Below are positions 25,928 to 34,815 of a DNA stretch of 64,000 bases, piece after piece (within the stretch, counting starts at the first letter, position 1; each line of letters begins with the position of its first letter). The notes beneath the pieces are model-generated. The model saw only the letters and a program-made list of their open reading frames with translations. It searched no databases and was not told the origin of the DNA. The translations under genes were made by a program, and so were the position numbers. This stretch comes from Variovorax sp. V213 (GTDB lineage Bacteria > Pseudomonadota > Gammaproteobacteria > Burkholderiales > Burkholderiaceae_C). Location: NCBI RefSeq assembly GCF_041154455.1, contig NZ_AP028664.1, forward strand, positions 3,721,001 through 3,785,000. The letters are read 5' to 3'.

Positions 25928-27070
25928 ATGGCGAACGCATCTCAACCTCTGGTCGGTCTCGTGGGCTGGCGTGGCATGGTCGGCTCGGTCCTGATGGACC
26001 GCATGCAGGCCGAAGGCGACTTCGGGCTCATCGAGCCGCTGTTCTTCTCGACCTCCAATGCCGGCGGCAAGGCCCCGGCCATGGCGAAGAACGAAACAGC
26101 GCTCAGGGATGCGAACGACATCGAAGCCCTGAAGAAGTGCGACATCGTCATCACCTGCCAGGGCGGCGACTACACCAGCGAGGTGTTCCCCAAGCTGCGC
26201 GCCGCCGGCTGGACCGGCCACTGGATCGATGCCGCCTCCACCTTGCGCATGCAGGACGACGCGATCATCGTGCTCGACCCCGTCAACCTGCCGGTGATCC
26301 AGAACGCGCTCCCCAATGGCGGCAAGAACTGGATCGGCGGCAACTGCACCGTGAGCTGCATGCTCATGGGCGTGGGCGCCCTCTACAAGGCCGGCCTGGT
26401 CGAGTGGATGACCAGCATGACCTACCAGGCGGCTTCGGGCGGCGGTGCGCAGCACATGCGCGAGTTGCTGACGCAGTTCGGCACGCTCAACGCCGAAGTG
26501 CGCGCCCTGCTGGACGACCCGAAGTCGGCCATTCTCGAAATCGATCGCAAGGTGCTGCACAAGCAGCAAAACCTGAGTGCGGCTGAAACGGCCAACTTCG
26601 GCGCCCCGCTCGGCGGCTCGCTGATCCCCTGGATCGACAAGGACCTGGGCGACGGCATGTCCAAGGAAGAATGGAAGGCCGGGGCGGAAACCAACAAGAT
26701 CCTTGGCCAGGGCGCGGGCTTCGGCAGCGCCGCGGTGCCGGTCGACGGCTTCTGCGTGCGCGTTGGCGCCATGCGCTGCCACAGCCAGGCCCTGACCTTC
26801 AAGCTCAAGAAGGACGTGCCGCTGGCCGACATCGAAGCCATGATCGCGGCCGACAACCCATGGGCGAAGGTGGTGCCGAACACCCGCGAAGCCACCCTCA
26901 AGGACCTGACGCCGGTGGCCGTGACGGGTACCATGAACATCCCCGTGGGCCGCATTCGCAAGCTGGCGATGGGCCCTGAATACGTCGGTGCATTCACCAT
27001 CGGCGACCAACTGCTGTGGGGCGCGGCGGAACCGCTGCGCCGCATGCTGCGCATCCTGCTCGAGGCCTGA
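25928..27070 (+). CDS. asd: Aspartate-semialdehyde dehydrogenase
   Basis: A 380-residue NADPH-dependent enzyme of lysine, threonine, methionine and diaminopimelate synthesis. It is the gram-negative AsdA type. VGLVGWRGMVGSVLMDRM binds the nucleotide at the N terminus. GGNCTVSCMLMG (about residues 137-148) holds the catalytic cysteine. CVRVGAMRCHSQA holds the conserved His/Arg region. leuB-asd-fimV-truA-trpF is a common betaproteobacterial and gammaproteobacterial order. Confidence 0.97.
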   Translation: MANASQPLVGLVGWRGMVGSVLMDRMQAEGDFGLIEPLFFSTSNAGGKAPAMAKNETALRDANDIEALKKCDIVITCQGGDYTSEVFPKLRAAGWTGHWIDAASTLRMQDDAIIVLDPVNLPVIQNALPNGGKNWIGGNCTVSCMLMGVGALYKAGLVEWMTSMTYQAASGGGAQHMRELLTQFGTLNAEVRALLDDPKSAILEIDRKVLHKQQNLSAAETANFGAPLGGSLIPWIDKDLGDGMSKEEWKAGAETNKILGQGAGFGSAAVPVDGFCVRVGAMRCHSQALTFKLKKDVPLADIEAMIAADNPWAKVVPNTREATLKDLTPVAVTGTMNIPVGRIRKLAMGPEYVGAFTIGDQLLWGAAEPLRRMLRILLEA

Positions 27071-27101
27071 TGGGGCGCCAAGGCTCTTCCCAGACCGAAA
27101 G

Positions 27102-27119
27102 TGTTGCCTTATGGCAACA
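27102..27119. promoter_or_regulatory. Inverted repeat upstream of fimV
   Basis: TGTTGCC-TTAT-GGCAACA is a perfect 7-bp inverted repeat, 31 bases after the asd stop and 117 bases before the fimV start. It is followed by ATTAAAT rather than a T tract. It could be a weak asd terminator or a protein-binding site for fimV. A TACAAT at 27204-27209 is a reasonable -10 for fimV, but its -35 is unclear. Confidence 0.5.
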
Positions 27120-27236
27120 TTAAATGTGTGCGTAAGTATGCGCGCACTGGGTAGAACGGGCGCGCCGCCTTGTCAGTACCCGGTGATGATGCTAACGTCC
27201 TCTTACAATTTCTGGGCCTGAGCCGCCCCTATCAGC

Positions 27237-30023
27237 ATGACAAGACATCTGTTGCCCGCGGCCCGCCCATCGGCCGCTCGCCCTTCCCTACCCTTGAACG
27301 GTCTTCGCCTTTCCGTTCTGGGCGCAGCCGTTGCGGTGGTTCTGGGCATTGCAAGCACCGACGCCAGCGCTTTTGCGCTGGGGCAGTTGAAGGTGCAATC
27401 GGCGCTGGGCGAACCGCTTCGCGCCGAGATCGACGTGACCGAGATGGCTGCCGCCGACGCGGATAGCCTGAAGATCAACGTCGCCAACGCGGACGCCTTC
27501 AAGAAAGCAGGCGTTCCGTACAACGCCGCCTTGAGCGACGTCAAGGCAACGCTGCAACGCCGCGCCGGCGGCCAGTACGTCGTCCGATTGACCGGCACCC
27601 GTCCGCTCAACGACCCCTTCATCGATCTGTTGCTCGAAGCCAACGGATCGACGGGCCGCATGGTGCGCGACTACACCGTGCTGCTCGATCCGCCCGCGAC
27701 CCGCCAGGCAGCGCCGAGCGCACCGATCGCGCCCGCCACGCCCCAGGTCAGCACCCCGGTGGAACGTCCCGCCGCGGCCGCAGCCCGTGCACGCCGCGAG
27801 CGTGCGCCCGTAGCACCGGTCACCGCTCCCGCGGCAGCGCCGGCGCCCGCATCGGCGGCACCGCAAGCGCCCAGTGCCGCGGCAACGGCTCGTCCCGCGA
27901 GCAGCGGCGAGCAGGTCACGGTGCAGCGCGGCGATACCGCCAGCAAGATCGCCGGTGCCTACAAGCCCGCCGATATCTCGCTCGACCAGATGCTGGTGGC
28001 GCTGTTGCTCGCCAATCCCGACGCCTTCGTTGGCGGCAACATCAATCGCATGAAAGCAGGTGCCGTGCTCGACCTGCCGAGCGCGGCCGAAGCCGGCGCG
28101 ATCCTGCCGTCGGAAGCGCGGCGCACCATCACTGCGCAAAGCCGCGATTTCGGCGCCTACCGCCAGCGCCTGGCCGAGAATGCGCCCACCTCGAACGTGG
28201 CCGCCGCCAGTCGCAAGGCCACGGGCAAGCTTCAAGCCAACGTCGAGGACCGCAATGCCGCGGCAAGCGCGCCCGACAAGCTGACGATCTCGCAAGGCAG
28301 CGCGGCTGCCCGCGCCGCCGAGGAAAAGGTCGCGCAGACCCGCCAGGCTCAGGACAGCACCAACCGCGTGGCGGAGCTTTCCAAGAACATCAACGAACTC
28401 GCCAAGCTCAAGGCAGCCACCGGTACGGCGGCACCGGCCGCGGGTTCGACGCCCGCAACGCCGGGCATTTCGGTTCCCAATCCGGGTGTGGCTGCAACCA
28501 CGTCGCCACCGGCAGCGGCGCCTGCACCGGCTGCCCCCGCGCCTGTTGCACCAGCTGCAACCCCGGCTGCCACGTCGACACCCGCAGCACCGGCACCAGC
28601 CGCAGCACCCGCGCCCGTGGCCGCCGCGCCGGGGGCAGCCACTGCTCCCGCTGCCGCGGCACCTGACGCCGCAGCACCATCCGAAGCCGCACCTGCCGCT
28701 CCCGCTCCCGCAGCGAGCGCCGCCGCAGCAGCCCCCGCACCGGCACCCAAGCCGGTGGTCAAGGCAGCTCCGCCGCCGCCTCCGGTGGAACGCAGCTTCT
28801 TCGAAGAATTGCTCGACAACCCGCTGATGCTTGCCGGCGCGGCGCTGATCGCCTTGCTGGTCGGCTTCCTGCTGTACCGCGTGCTGGGCCGCCGGCGCGA
28901 GGAAATGAGCGAAAGCGTGTTTCTCGAAAGCCGCATCCCGAAGGATTCCTTCTTCGGTGCCAGCGGCGGCGAATCGGTCGACACCAAGCACCGCGGAGAC
29001 TCCAGCGTCTCGTCGTTGTCGTACTCGCCGAGCCAGCTCGACGCGGGCGATGTGGACCCCGTGGCCGAAGCGGACGTGTACCTGGCCTATGGCCGCGACC
29101 TGCAGGCCGAGGAGATCCTTCGCGAAGCCCTGCGCGTGAGCCCCGACCGCACGGCCATCCACCTCAAGCTGCTCGAGATCCATGCCAAGCGCCGCGACGT
29201 GCGGGCCTTCGAGGGCTTGGCAACCGAGGTGCACAAGCTGACCAACGGCACCGGTTCCGACTGGAACCGCGTGGCCGAAATGGGCAAGGACCTCGATCCG
29301 GGCAATCCGCTGTACGAATCGGGCGCGCCCCGCGGCGTGAGCCAGGCCGAAAGCGCTGCCTTTGCAGGCGCTCTTGCCTCGGCAGCCAGGCCCGCTGCCG
29401 CGGTTCCGCCCGCGCCCGCACCTGTCGCGCCTCCCGTCGCAGTGGCGCCCACTCCGGCCTTCGTGCCCTCGGTCGCACCGCTGGACTTCGACCTGGACCT
29501 GAGCCAGCCGCCTGCGCCCAGCCCGGCCCCGGTGAGCGCCAGCCTGCCGAAGGCAGCGTATGCAGCACCTGCAGCAGCCACGCCCTTGTCCAACGGCAAC
29601 GGCTATGCGCATGCGCCCGCCGCACCAGTCGATCTCGAGAACGATTTCGACACGGCGCCCGGTGCCCTGGCACCGGTCTCGCGCCCCGCGGCACTCAGCG
29701 AAGCCGATGAAAACACCCGTCCGGCAGCGCTGCGCGGCGGCCTTCCCGCGGATTCGGGCTTTATCGAATTCGACATGAGCGCGCTGGCCGGCCTTCCCGC
29801 CCGTCCGGCGGCCGGCACCGCCGAAGCGACAAGGCCCGCTGCCACCATGTCCGAGGACGACGATGGCGACGACAGCCCCCATGCGGTCAAGCTGTCGCTG
29901 GCGCGCGAACTGCAGGCCATCGGCGACGTCGAAGGCGCCCGCTCGCTGGTGGAAGAAGTCGAGGCTGAAAGCGGTGGCGACCTCAAGTCGCAGGCGAGGC
30001 AGTTGCTCGCCGAGCTGCGCTGA
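27237..30023 (+). CDS. fimV: FimV-like polar hub protein
   Basis: A 928-residue inner-membrane protein. The N-terminal hydrophobic signal is followed by the FimV N-terminal domain (FALGQLKVQSALGEPLRAEIDV, from about residue 46). A LysM peptidoglycan-binding domain is near 223-285 and a short coiled-coil stretch near 355-395. A low-complexity Ala/Pro segment (about 398-518) precedes one membrane helix near 530-552. The cytoplasmic part has a TPR-like region (DVYLAYGRDLQAEEILREAL) and ends in the conserved FimV C-terminal domain (ARSLVEEVEAES). FimV organises type IV pili, polar chemosensory proteins and cyclic-AMP signalling in Pseudomonas. The role here is inferred from family. Confidence 0.93.
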   Translation: MTRHLLPAARPSAARPSLPLNGLRLSVLGAAVAVVLGIASTDASAFALGQLKVQSALGEPLRAEIDVTEMAAADADSLKINVANADAFKKAGVPYNAALSDVKATLQRRAGGQYVVRLTGTRPLNDPFIDLLLEANGSTGRMVRDYTVLLDPPATRQAAPSAPIAPATPQVSTPVERPAAAAARARRERAPVAPVTAPAAAPAPASAAPQAPSAAATARPASSGEQVTVQRGDTASKIAGAYKPADISLDQMLVALLLANPDAFVGGNINRMKAGAVLDLPSAAEAGAILPSEARRTITAQSRDFGAYRQRLAENAPTSNVAAASRKATGKLQANVEDRNAAASAPDKLTISQGSAAARAAEEKVAQTRQAQDSTNRVAELSKNINELAKLKAATGTAAPAAGSTPATPGISVPNPGVAATTSPPAAAPAPAAPAPVAPAATPAATSTPAAPAPAAAPAPVAAAPGAATAPAAAAPDAAAPSEAAPAAPAPAASAAAAAPAPAPKPVVKAAPPPPPVERSFFEELLDNPLMLAGAALIALLVGFLLYRVLGRRREEMSESVFLESRIPKDSFFGASGGESVDTKHRGDSSVSSLSYSPSQLDAGDVDPVAEADVYLAYGRDLQAEEILREALRVSPDRTAIHLKLLEIHAKRRDVRAFEGLATEVHKLTNGTGSDWNRVAEMGKDLDPGNPLYESGAPRGVSQAESAAFAGALASAARPAAAVPPAPAPVAPPVAVAPTPAFVPSVAPLDFDLDLSQPPAPSPAPVSASLPKAAYAAPAAATPLSNGNGYAHAPAAPVDLENDFDTAPGALAPVSRPAALSEADENTRPAALRGGLPADSGFIEFDMSALAGLPARPAAGTAEATRPAATMSEDDDGDDSPHAVKLSLARELQAIGDVEGARSLVEEVEAESGGDLKSQARQLLAELR

Positions 30024-30050
30024 GCGGCCTTTTCCCCGTCTTCTGAATTC

Positions 30051-30863
30051 GTGAGGCTGGCGCTAGGCATCCGCTACAACGGCCAGGCGTACGAGGGCTG
30101 GCAAAGCCAGCGCTCGGGCCGCACGGTGCAGGACAAGCTGGAAGCCGCGCTGGCCAAGTTCGCCGCACAGCCGATCGGCACGCTGTGCGCAGGCCGCACC
30201 GACGCGGGCGTGCACGCGCTGATGCAGGTGGTGCACTTCGACACCACCGTCGAGCGCGAACCCTTCTCCTGGATGCGCGGCACCAACCGTTTCCTGCCCG
30301 ACGACATCGCGGTGCAGTGGGCGCAGCCGGTGCCGGATGAATTCCATTGCCGCGCCAGTGCATTGGCGCGCCGCTACCTCTACGTGCTGTCGCAGTCTCC
30401 CGTGCGGCCCAGCCTCGAATCGGGACGGGTCGGATGGTCGATGCATGCGCTGGACGGCGACGCGATGCGCGCCGCAGCCGCCTTGCTGGTGGGCAAGCAC
30501 GACTTCAGCTCCTTTCGCGCCTCCGCGTGCCAGGCCCGTTCGCCAGTCAAGGATCTGCGCCGTATCGAGATCACGCGTGTCGGCACGGGCGAGCGCTGCC
30601 GCTGGCATTTCGAGTTCGAGGCCGATGCCTTCCTGCACCACATGATCCGCAACCTAATGGGCTGCCTCGTGCGCATCGGCCGCGGCGACGAGCGGCCCGA
30701 GTGGATCGCCGAAGTGCTCGAAGCCCGCAGCCGCAAGGTGGCGGCGCCCACCTTCTCCGCCAGCGGGCTGTATTTTCTCGGGCCGTTGTACGACGCCAAG
30801 TGGGGTCTGCCGGCCGAGGCCACGCTGCAGGCCGGCGGCGCTCCTTATGATGGACCGCCATGA
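30051..30863 (+). CDS. truA: tRNA pseudouridine(38-40) synthase
   Basis: A 270-residue enzyme that isomerises uridines in the tRNA anticodon arm. The catalytic D51 is in GRTDAGVHA. RRYLYVL and the C-terminal HHMIRNLMG motif are also present. It starts with GTG at 30051; no upstream ATG is available after the fimV stop. Its stop overlaps the trpF start by 4 bases. Confidence 0.96.
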   Translation: MRLALGIRYNGQAYEGWQSQRSGRTVQDKLEAALAKFAAQPIGTLCAGRTDAGVHALMQVVHFDTTVEREPFSWMRGTNRFLPDDIAVQWAQPVPDEFHCRASALARRYLYVLSQSPVRPSLESGRVGWSMHALDGDAMRAAAALLVGKHDFSSFRASACQARSPVKDLRRIEITRVGTGERCRWHFEFEADAFLHHMIRNLMGCLVRIGRGDERPEWIAEVLEARSRKVAAPTFSASGLYFLGPLYDAKWGLPAEATLQAGGAPYDGPP

Positions 30864-31552
30864 CGCTTCCCCGCACCCGCATCAAGATCTGTGGCCTCAC
30901 GCGCGAGGCCGACGTCGATGCCGCGGTCGAGGCGGGTGCCGATGCCGTGGGCTTCGTGCTCTACCCGGCGAGCCCCCGCGCCGTCACGGCCGAACGTGCC
31001 GCCAAGCTGGCCTCCCGCCTGCCTCCTTTCATCACCCCCGTGCTGCTGTTCGTCAACGAGGATGCTCCGAAAGTCATAGCATCGCTCGCCGGCGTGAAAG
31101 GTGCCATCGCGCAATTCCACGGCGAGGAAACGCCCGGGCAGTGCGAGGAATCGACGGGCCCGGGCCGCTTTCGCTACATGCGCGCCGCACGCATTCCGCT
31201 GGGGGCTGCCGGAGCGGGCTTTGACCTCGTAAAATACGCTTCCGATTACTCCCACGCCCAGGCCATCCTGCTCGACGCCCATGTCGAAGGTTATGGCGGT
31301 GGCGGCAAGGCATTCGATTGGTCACTTCTTCCACCCGCCGTCGACGCTCACCTCGTCTTGAGTGGTGGGCTCACACCTGCAAACGTGAGCGATGGCATTC
31401 GCATCCTGCGGACGCGCTGCAAGACGCTGTCCGTTGATGTGAGCTCGGGCGTCGAAATCGACGGACCCGGGAACAAGGGCCTGAAGGACGCCGGAAAGAT
31501 CCGGCAATTCGTCGCCGCGGTCAGAGCCGCAGACGCGTCCTTCTCCAGTTAG
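30860..31552 (+). CDS. trpF: Phosphoribosylanthranilate isomerase
   Basis: A 230-residue TIM-barrel enzyme of tryptophan synthesis. KICGLT (general base C11) begins the barrel. The general acid aspartate is in VDVSSGVE. LSGGLTPANV binds phosphate. ATGA overlap with truA implies coupling. trpF is separate from trpC here and heads trpF-trpB-trpA-accD. Confidence 0.96.
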   Translation: MTLPRTRIKICGLTREADVDAAVEAGADAVGFVLYPASPRAVTAERAAKLASRLPPFITPVLLFVNEDAPKVIASLAGVKGAIAQFHGEETPGQCEESTGPGRFRYMRAARIPLGAAGAGFDLVKYASDYSHAQAILLDAHVEGYGGGGKAFDWSLLPPAVDAHLVLSGGLTPANVSDGIRILRTRCKTLSVDVSSGVEIDGPGNKGLKDAGKIRQFVAAVRAADASFSS

Positions 31553-31554
31553 CC

Positions 31555-31586
31555 GCCGCACCCCGATCGTGATTTCGGGCTGCGGC
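31555..31586 (+). other. Hairpin between trpF and trpB
   Basis: GCCGCACCCCGA pairs with TCGGGCTGCGGC (11 of 12 positions), starting 2 bases after the trpF stop and ending 17 bases before the trpB start. There is no T tract, so it looks like a stabilising or processing stem rather than a terminator. It does not resemble a Trp-codon leader attenuator. Confidence 0.45.
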
Positions 31587-31602
31587 CCACCGATCGAGAA
31601 CC

Positions 31603-32880
31603 ATGCAAAGCAACTACCAGCAACCCGACGCCACCGGCCATTTCGGCAACTACGGCGGCACCTTCGCGAGCGAAACGCTCACCCACGCCATCAACGAGCT
31701 GCGGGACGCCTACGCCAGGTTCAAGGACGATCCGGCGTTTCTCGCCGAATTCCACTACGAGCTGAAGCACTTCGTCGGCCGGCCCTCCCCGGTCTACCAC
31801 GCGGCGCGTACCAGCCGAGAGATGGGCGGCGCGCAGATCTACCTGAAGCGCGAAGACCTCAACCACACAGGCGCGCACAAGATCAACAACGTGATCGGCC
31901 AGGCGATGCTCGCGCGCCGCATGGGCAAGCCCCGCGTGATCGCCGAAACCGGCGCCGGCCAGCATGGCGTGGCCACCGCCACCATCTGCGCGCGCTACGG
32001 CCTCGAATGCGTGGTCTACATGGGCAGCCAGGACGTGAAACGCCAGAGCCCCAACGTCTATCGCATGAACCTGCTGGGCGCGACCGTGGTGCCCGTCGAA
32101 TCGGGCAGCAAGACGCTGAAGGACGCGCTCAACGAGGCGATGCGCGACTGGGTGACGAACGTGGAAAACACCTTCTACATCATCGGAACCGTGGCCGGCC
32201 CGCACCCCTATCCGACGATGGTGCGCGACTTCCAGAGCGTGATCGGCACCGAGTGCATCGACCAGATGCCCGCCATGCTCGCCGCCCAAGGCATCACCGG
32301 CGAGGCCGAAGGCCGGCAGCCGGACGTGGTGGTCGCATGCGTGGGCGGCGGCAGCAATGCCATGGGCATCTTCCACCCCTACATTCCGTTCGCAGGCACC
32401 CGCCTGGTGGGCGTTGAAGCGGCAGGCGAAGGGCTCGACAGCGGCAAGCATTCGGCCTCGATCCTGCGCGGCAGCCCGGGCGTGCTGCATGGCAACCGCA
32501 CCTACCTGCTGCAGAGCGAAGACGGCCAGATCACCGAGACCCACAGCATCAGCGCGGGGCTCGACTACCCGGGCGTGGGCCCCGAGCATGCCTACCTGGC
32601 CGACATCGGCCGGGCCGAGTATGTCGGCATCACCGATACCGAGGCGCTCGAAGCCTTTCACTACCTGTGCCGCACCGAAGGCATCATTCCGGCCCTCGAA
32701 TCGAGCCACGCCGTGGCCTATGCCATGAAACTCGCAAAGACCATGCGACCGGACCAGTCGATTCTGGTGAACCTCTCGGGCCGCGGCGACAAGGACATCG
32801 GCACCGTGGCCGACCTGTCGGGCGTCGACTTCTACGACCGGCCCTCGATGCGCGGCCTGAGCGTGAAGGGAGGCAAGTGA
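31603..32880 (+). CDS. trpB: Tryptophan synthase beta chain
   Basis: A 425-residue PLP enzyme that makes tryptophan from indole and serine. The PLP lysine is in HTGAHKINN (about residues 88-96). The catalytic glutamate segment AETGAGQHG and phosphate-binding GGGSNAMG are present. The N terminus is longer than the enterobacterial form by about 25 residues, as is usual in betaproteobacteria. The stop overlaps the trpA start by one base (TGATG). Confidence 0.97.
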   Translation: MQSNYQQPDATGHFGNYGGTFASETLTHAINELRDAYARFKDDPAFLAEFHYELKHFVGRPSPVYHAARTSREMGGAQIYLKREDLNHTGAHKINNVIGQAMLARRMGKPRVIAETGAGQHGVATATICARYGLECVVYMGSQDVKRQSPNVYRMNLLGATVVPVESGSKTLKDALNEAMRDWVTNVENTFYIIGTVAGPHPYPTMVRDFQSVIGTECIDQMPAMLAAQGITGEAEGRQPDVVVACVGGGSNAMGIFHPYIPFAGTRLVGVEAAGEGLDSGKHSASILRGSPGVLHGNRTYLLQSEDGQITETHSISAGLDYPGVGPEHAYLADIGRAEYVGITDTEALEAFHYLCRTEGIIPALESSHAVAYAMKLAKTMRPDQSILVNLSGRGDKDIGTVADLSGVDFYDRPSMRGLSVKGGK

Positions 32881-33725
32881 TGAGCCGCATCGCCGCCACC
32901 TTCGACGCGCTGAAAAAAGACGGCCGCCGCGCCCTCATTCCGTACGTGACAGCCGGCTTCCCCTTCGCCGACATCACGCCCGAGCTGATGCACGGCATGG
33001 TTGCGGCGGGTGCCGACGTGATCGAGCTCGGCGTGCCGTTTTCCGACCCGATGGCCGACGGCCCGGTGATCCAGAAGGCCGGCGAAGACGCGCTGGCCAT
33101 GGGCATCGGCATGAAGCAGGTGCTCGCCATGGTGGCCGCGTTCCGTCAGCAGGACGCGACCACGCCCGTGGTGCTGATGGGCTACGCGAATCCGGTCGAG
33201 CGCTACGACCTCGTGCACGGCAAGAAGGCCTTCATTCGCGACGCGTCGGCGGCGGGTGTGGACGGCCTCCTGGTGGTCGACTACCCGCCCGAGGAATGCG
33301 AAGGCTTCGCCGCCGACCTCAAGGCCGCGAACATCGACCTGATCTTCCTCCTGGCGCCCACCAGCACCAGCGAGCGCATGGCACAGGTCGCGCGCATCGC
33401 GAGCGGTTATGTGTATTACGTTTCGCTCAAGGGCGTGACGGGCGCCGGCCACCTCGACACGGAGGCGGTCGGCCAGATGATCCCGCGCATCCGCGAGCAC
33501 GTGAACATCCCCGTGGGCGTGGGCTTCGGCATTCGCGACGCACGCACGGCGCAGGCCGTGGGATCGGCCGCCGATGCGGTCGTGATCGGGACGAAGATCA
33601 TCCAGCTGATCGACGGACAGCCGCGCGAAAAGGTCGTGCCGGTCGTGCGCGAATTCCTTGCCGGCATCCGCGAGGCGTTGGACGCGCTGCCGGCGGCTAC
33701 CCCCAAGAACGCGGCTGGCCGATAA
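32880..33725 (+). CDS. trpA: Tryptophan synthase alpha chain
   Basis: A 281-residue TIM-barrel subunit that cleaves indole-3-glycerol phosphate. The catalytic Glu and Asp are in VIELGVPFSDPMADGPVIQ (about residues 49-67). GFGIRDARTAQAV binds phosphate. GGGAGG lies just upstream within trpB. trpB and trpA are directly adjacent, without the DNA-methyltransferase gene that some Burkholderiales carry between them. Confidence 0.97.
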   Translation: MSRIAATFDALKKDGRRALIPYVTAGFPFADITPELMHGMVAAGADVIELGVPFSDPMADGPVIQKAGEDALAMGIGMKQVLAMVAAFRQQDATTPVVLMGYANPVERYDLVHGKKAFIRDASAAGVDGLLVVDYPPEECEGFAADLKAANIDLIFLLAPTSTSERMAQVARIASGYVYYVSLKGVTGAGHLDTEAVGQMIPRIREHVNIPVGVGFGIRDARTAQAVGSAADAVVIGTKIIQLIDGQPREKVVPVVREFLAGIREALDALPAATPKNAAGR

Positions 33726-33747
33726 TCGCGGGTGCCCTCACCCCTCA

Positions 33748-33778
33748 GCCCCTCTCCCGCACTGCGGGGGAGGGGAGC
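33748..33778. repeat. REP-like GC hairpin between trpA and accD
   Basis: GCCCCTCTCCCGC-ACT-GCGGGGGAGGGGAGC is a near-perfect 13-15-bp stem preceded by CCCTCACCCCTCA. This pattern (a pyrimidine arm of CCCTC/CTCTCCC with its complement) is a common repetitive extragenic palindrome in proteobacteria. It ends 15 bases before accD, with GGAG from the following segment serving as the ribosome-binding site. Confidence 0.7.
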
Positions 33779-33793
33779 TAAATCCGGAGTCCT

Positions 33794-34666
33794 ATGAGCT
33801 GGCTTGAAAAACTGCTACCCGCCAAGATCGCACAAACCGACCCGTCGGAGCGCCGCCAGGTGCCCGAGGGCCTGTGGATCAAATGCCCCGCCTGCGAGAC
33901 CGTTCTCTACAAGACCGATCTCGAGCACAACCAGAACGTCTGCCCGAGCTGCAATCACCATCACCGCATCGGCGCGCGTGCACGGCTCGATGCCTTCCTC
34001 GATGCCGAAGGCCGCTACGAGGTCGGGCAGGAAGTGCTTCCCGTCGACGCCCTCAAGTTCAAGGACAGCCGCAAGTACCCCGAACGGCTCAAGGAGGCCC
34101 TCGAGAACACCGGCGAGACCGATGCGCTGATCGTCATGGGCGGCTCGGTCCACAGCATCAGCGTGGTCGTGGCCTGCTTCGAATTCGAGTTCATGGGCGG
34201 CAGCATGGGCAGCGTGGTCGGCGAGCGCTTCGTGCGCGGCGTCGAGACGGCCATCGAGCAGAAGGTGCCGTTCATCTGCTTCACCGCCACCGGCGGTGCG
34301 CGCATGCAGGAGGGCCTGCTCTCGCTGATGCAGATGGCCAAGACCAATGCCGCGCTCACGCGCCTCGCGAAAAAGGGCCTGCCCTACATCAGCGTGCTGA
34401 CCGACCCGACCATGGGCGGCGTCTCGGCCGGCTTCGCCTTCGTGGGCGACGTGGTCATTGCAGAGCCCAAGGCGCTGATCGGCTTTGCCGGCCCGCGCGT
34501 GATCGAATCGACCGTGCGCGTGACTCTCCCTGAGGGCTTCCAGCGCGCCGAGTTCCTGCAGACCAAGGGCGCGATCGACTTCATCAGCGACCGCCGCGAG
34601 CTGCGCAAGGCCATTGCGAGCACGCTGGCGATGCTGCTGCGCCAGCCCGCCGACGCGGTGAGCTAG
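33794..34666 (+). CDS. accD: Acetyl-CoA carboxylase carboxyltransferase beta subunit
   Basis: A 290-residue subunit that, with AccA, transfers carboxyl from biotin to acetyl-CoA. The N-terminal zinc ribbon has C31, C34, C50 and C53. The crotonase-fold core shows GGARMQEG and PTMGGVSAGFA oxyanion regions. Position after trpA (trp genes followed by accD) is typical for proteobacteria. Confidence 0.97.
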   Translation: MSWLEKLLPAKIAQTDPSERRQVPEGLWIKCPACETVLYKTDLEHNQNVCPSCNHHHRIGARARLDAFLDAEGRYEVGQEVLPVDALKFKDSRKYPERLKEALENTGETDALIVMGGSVHSISVVVACFEFEFMGGSMGSVVGERFVRGVETAIEQKVPFICFTATGGARMQEGLLSLMQMAKTNAALTRLAKKGLPYISVLTDPTMGGVSAGFAFVGDVVIAEPKALIGFAGPRVIESTVRVTLPEGFQRAEFLQTKGAIDFISDRRELRKAIASTLAMLLRQPADAVS

Positions 34667-34668
34667 GC

Positions 34669-34773
34669 TCGCCCCCAGGCTGCGCGGCACTTCGTGTCCG
34701 CTTCGCCCTCCCCCTACCCGGGGGCAACACCTGCGGCCCGGCGAAGCCGGTTCCGCGCTGTTTCTCGAATCAG
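34669..34773. repeat. Structured intergenic repeat, copy B
   Basis: Second copy of the element at 7331-7427, beginning 2 bases after the accD stop. Shared blocks include CCCCCAGGCT, CACTTCGTGT, GCTTCGCCC and GCAACACC. A central CCGGC-GAA-GCCGG stem is flanked by GCGG/CCGC and AACA/TGTT arms. Differences from copy A partly preserve base pairing. It lies between the convergent accD and YggT genes and may terminate one or both. Confidence 0.75.
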
Positions 34774-34815
34774 AGCGCACTTGCGCGAACAAGCCCCAGT
34801 CGGCGCCTGGTTTTC

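Noticed and set aside
27288..29882. Long minus-strand ORF (864 codons) opposite fimV
   Set aside because: It is the antisense shadow of a GC-rich Ala/Pro-coding gene; composition is low-complexity Arg/Gly/Cys and there is no recognisable domain.
31555..31586. Tryptophan attenuator
   Set aside because: No leader peptide with Trp codons and no terminator-antiterminator pair; it lies inside the operon, not before it.
33726..33793. Missing methyltransferase gene between trp genes and accD
   Set aside because: The gap is only 68 bases and holds a REP-like hairpin; there is no gene remnant.
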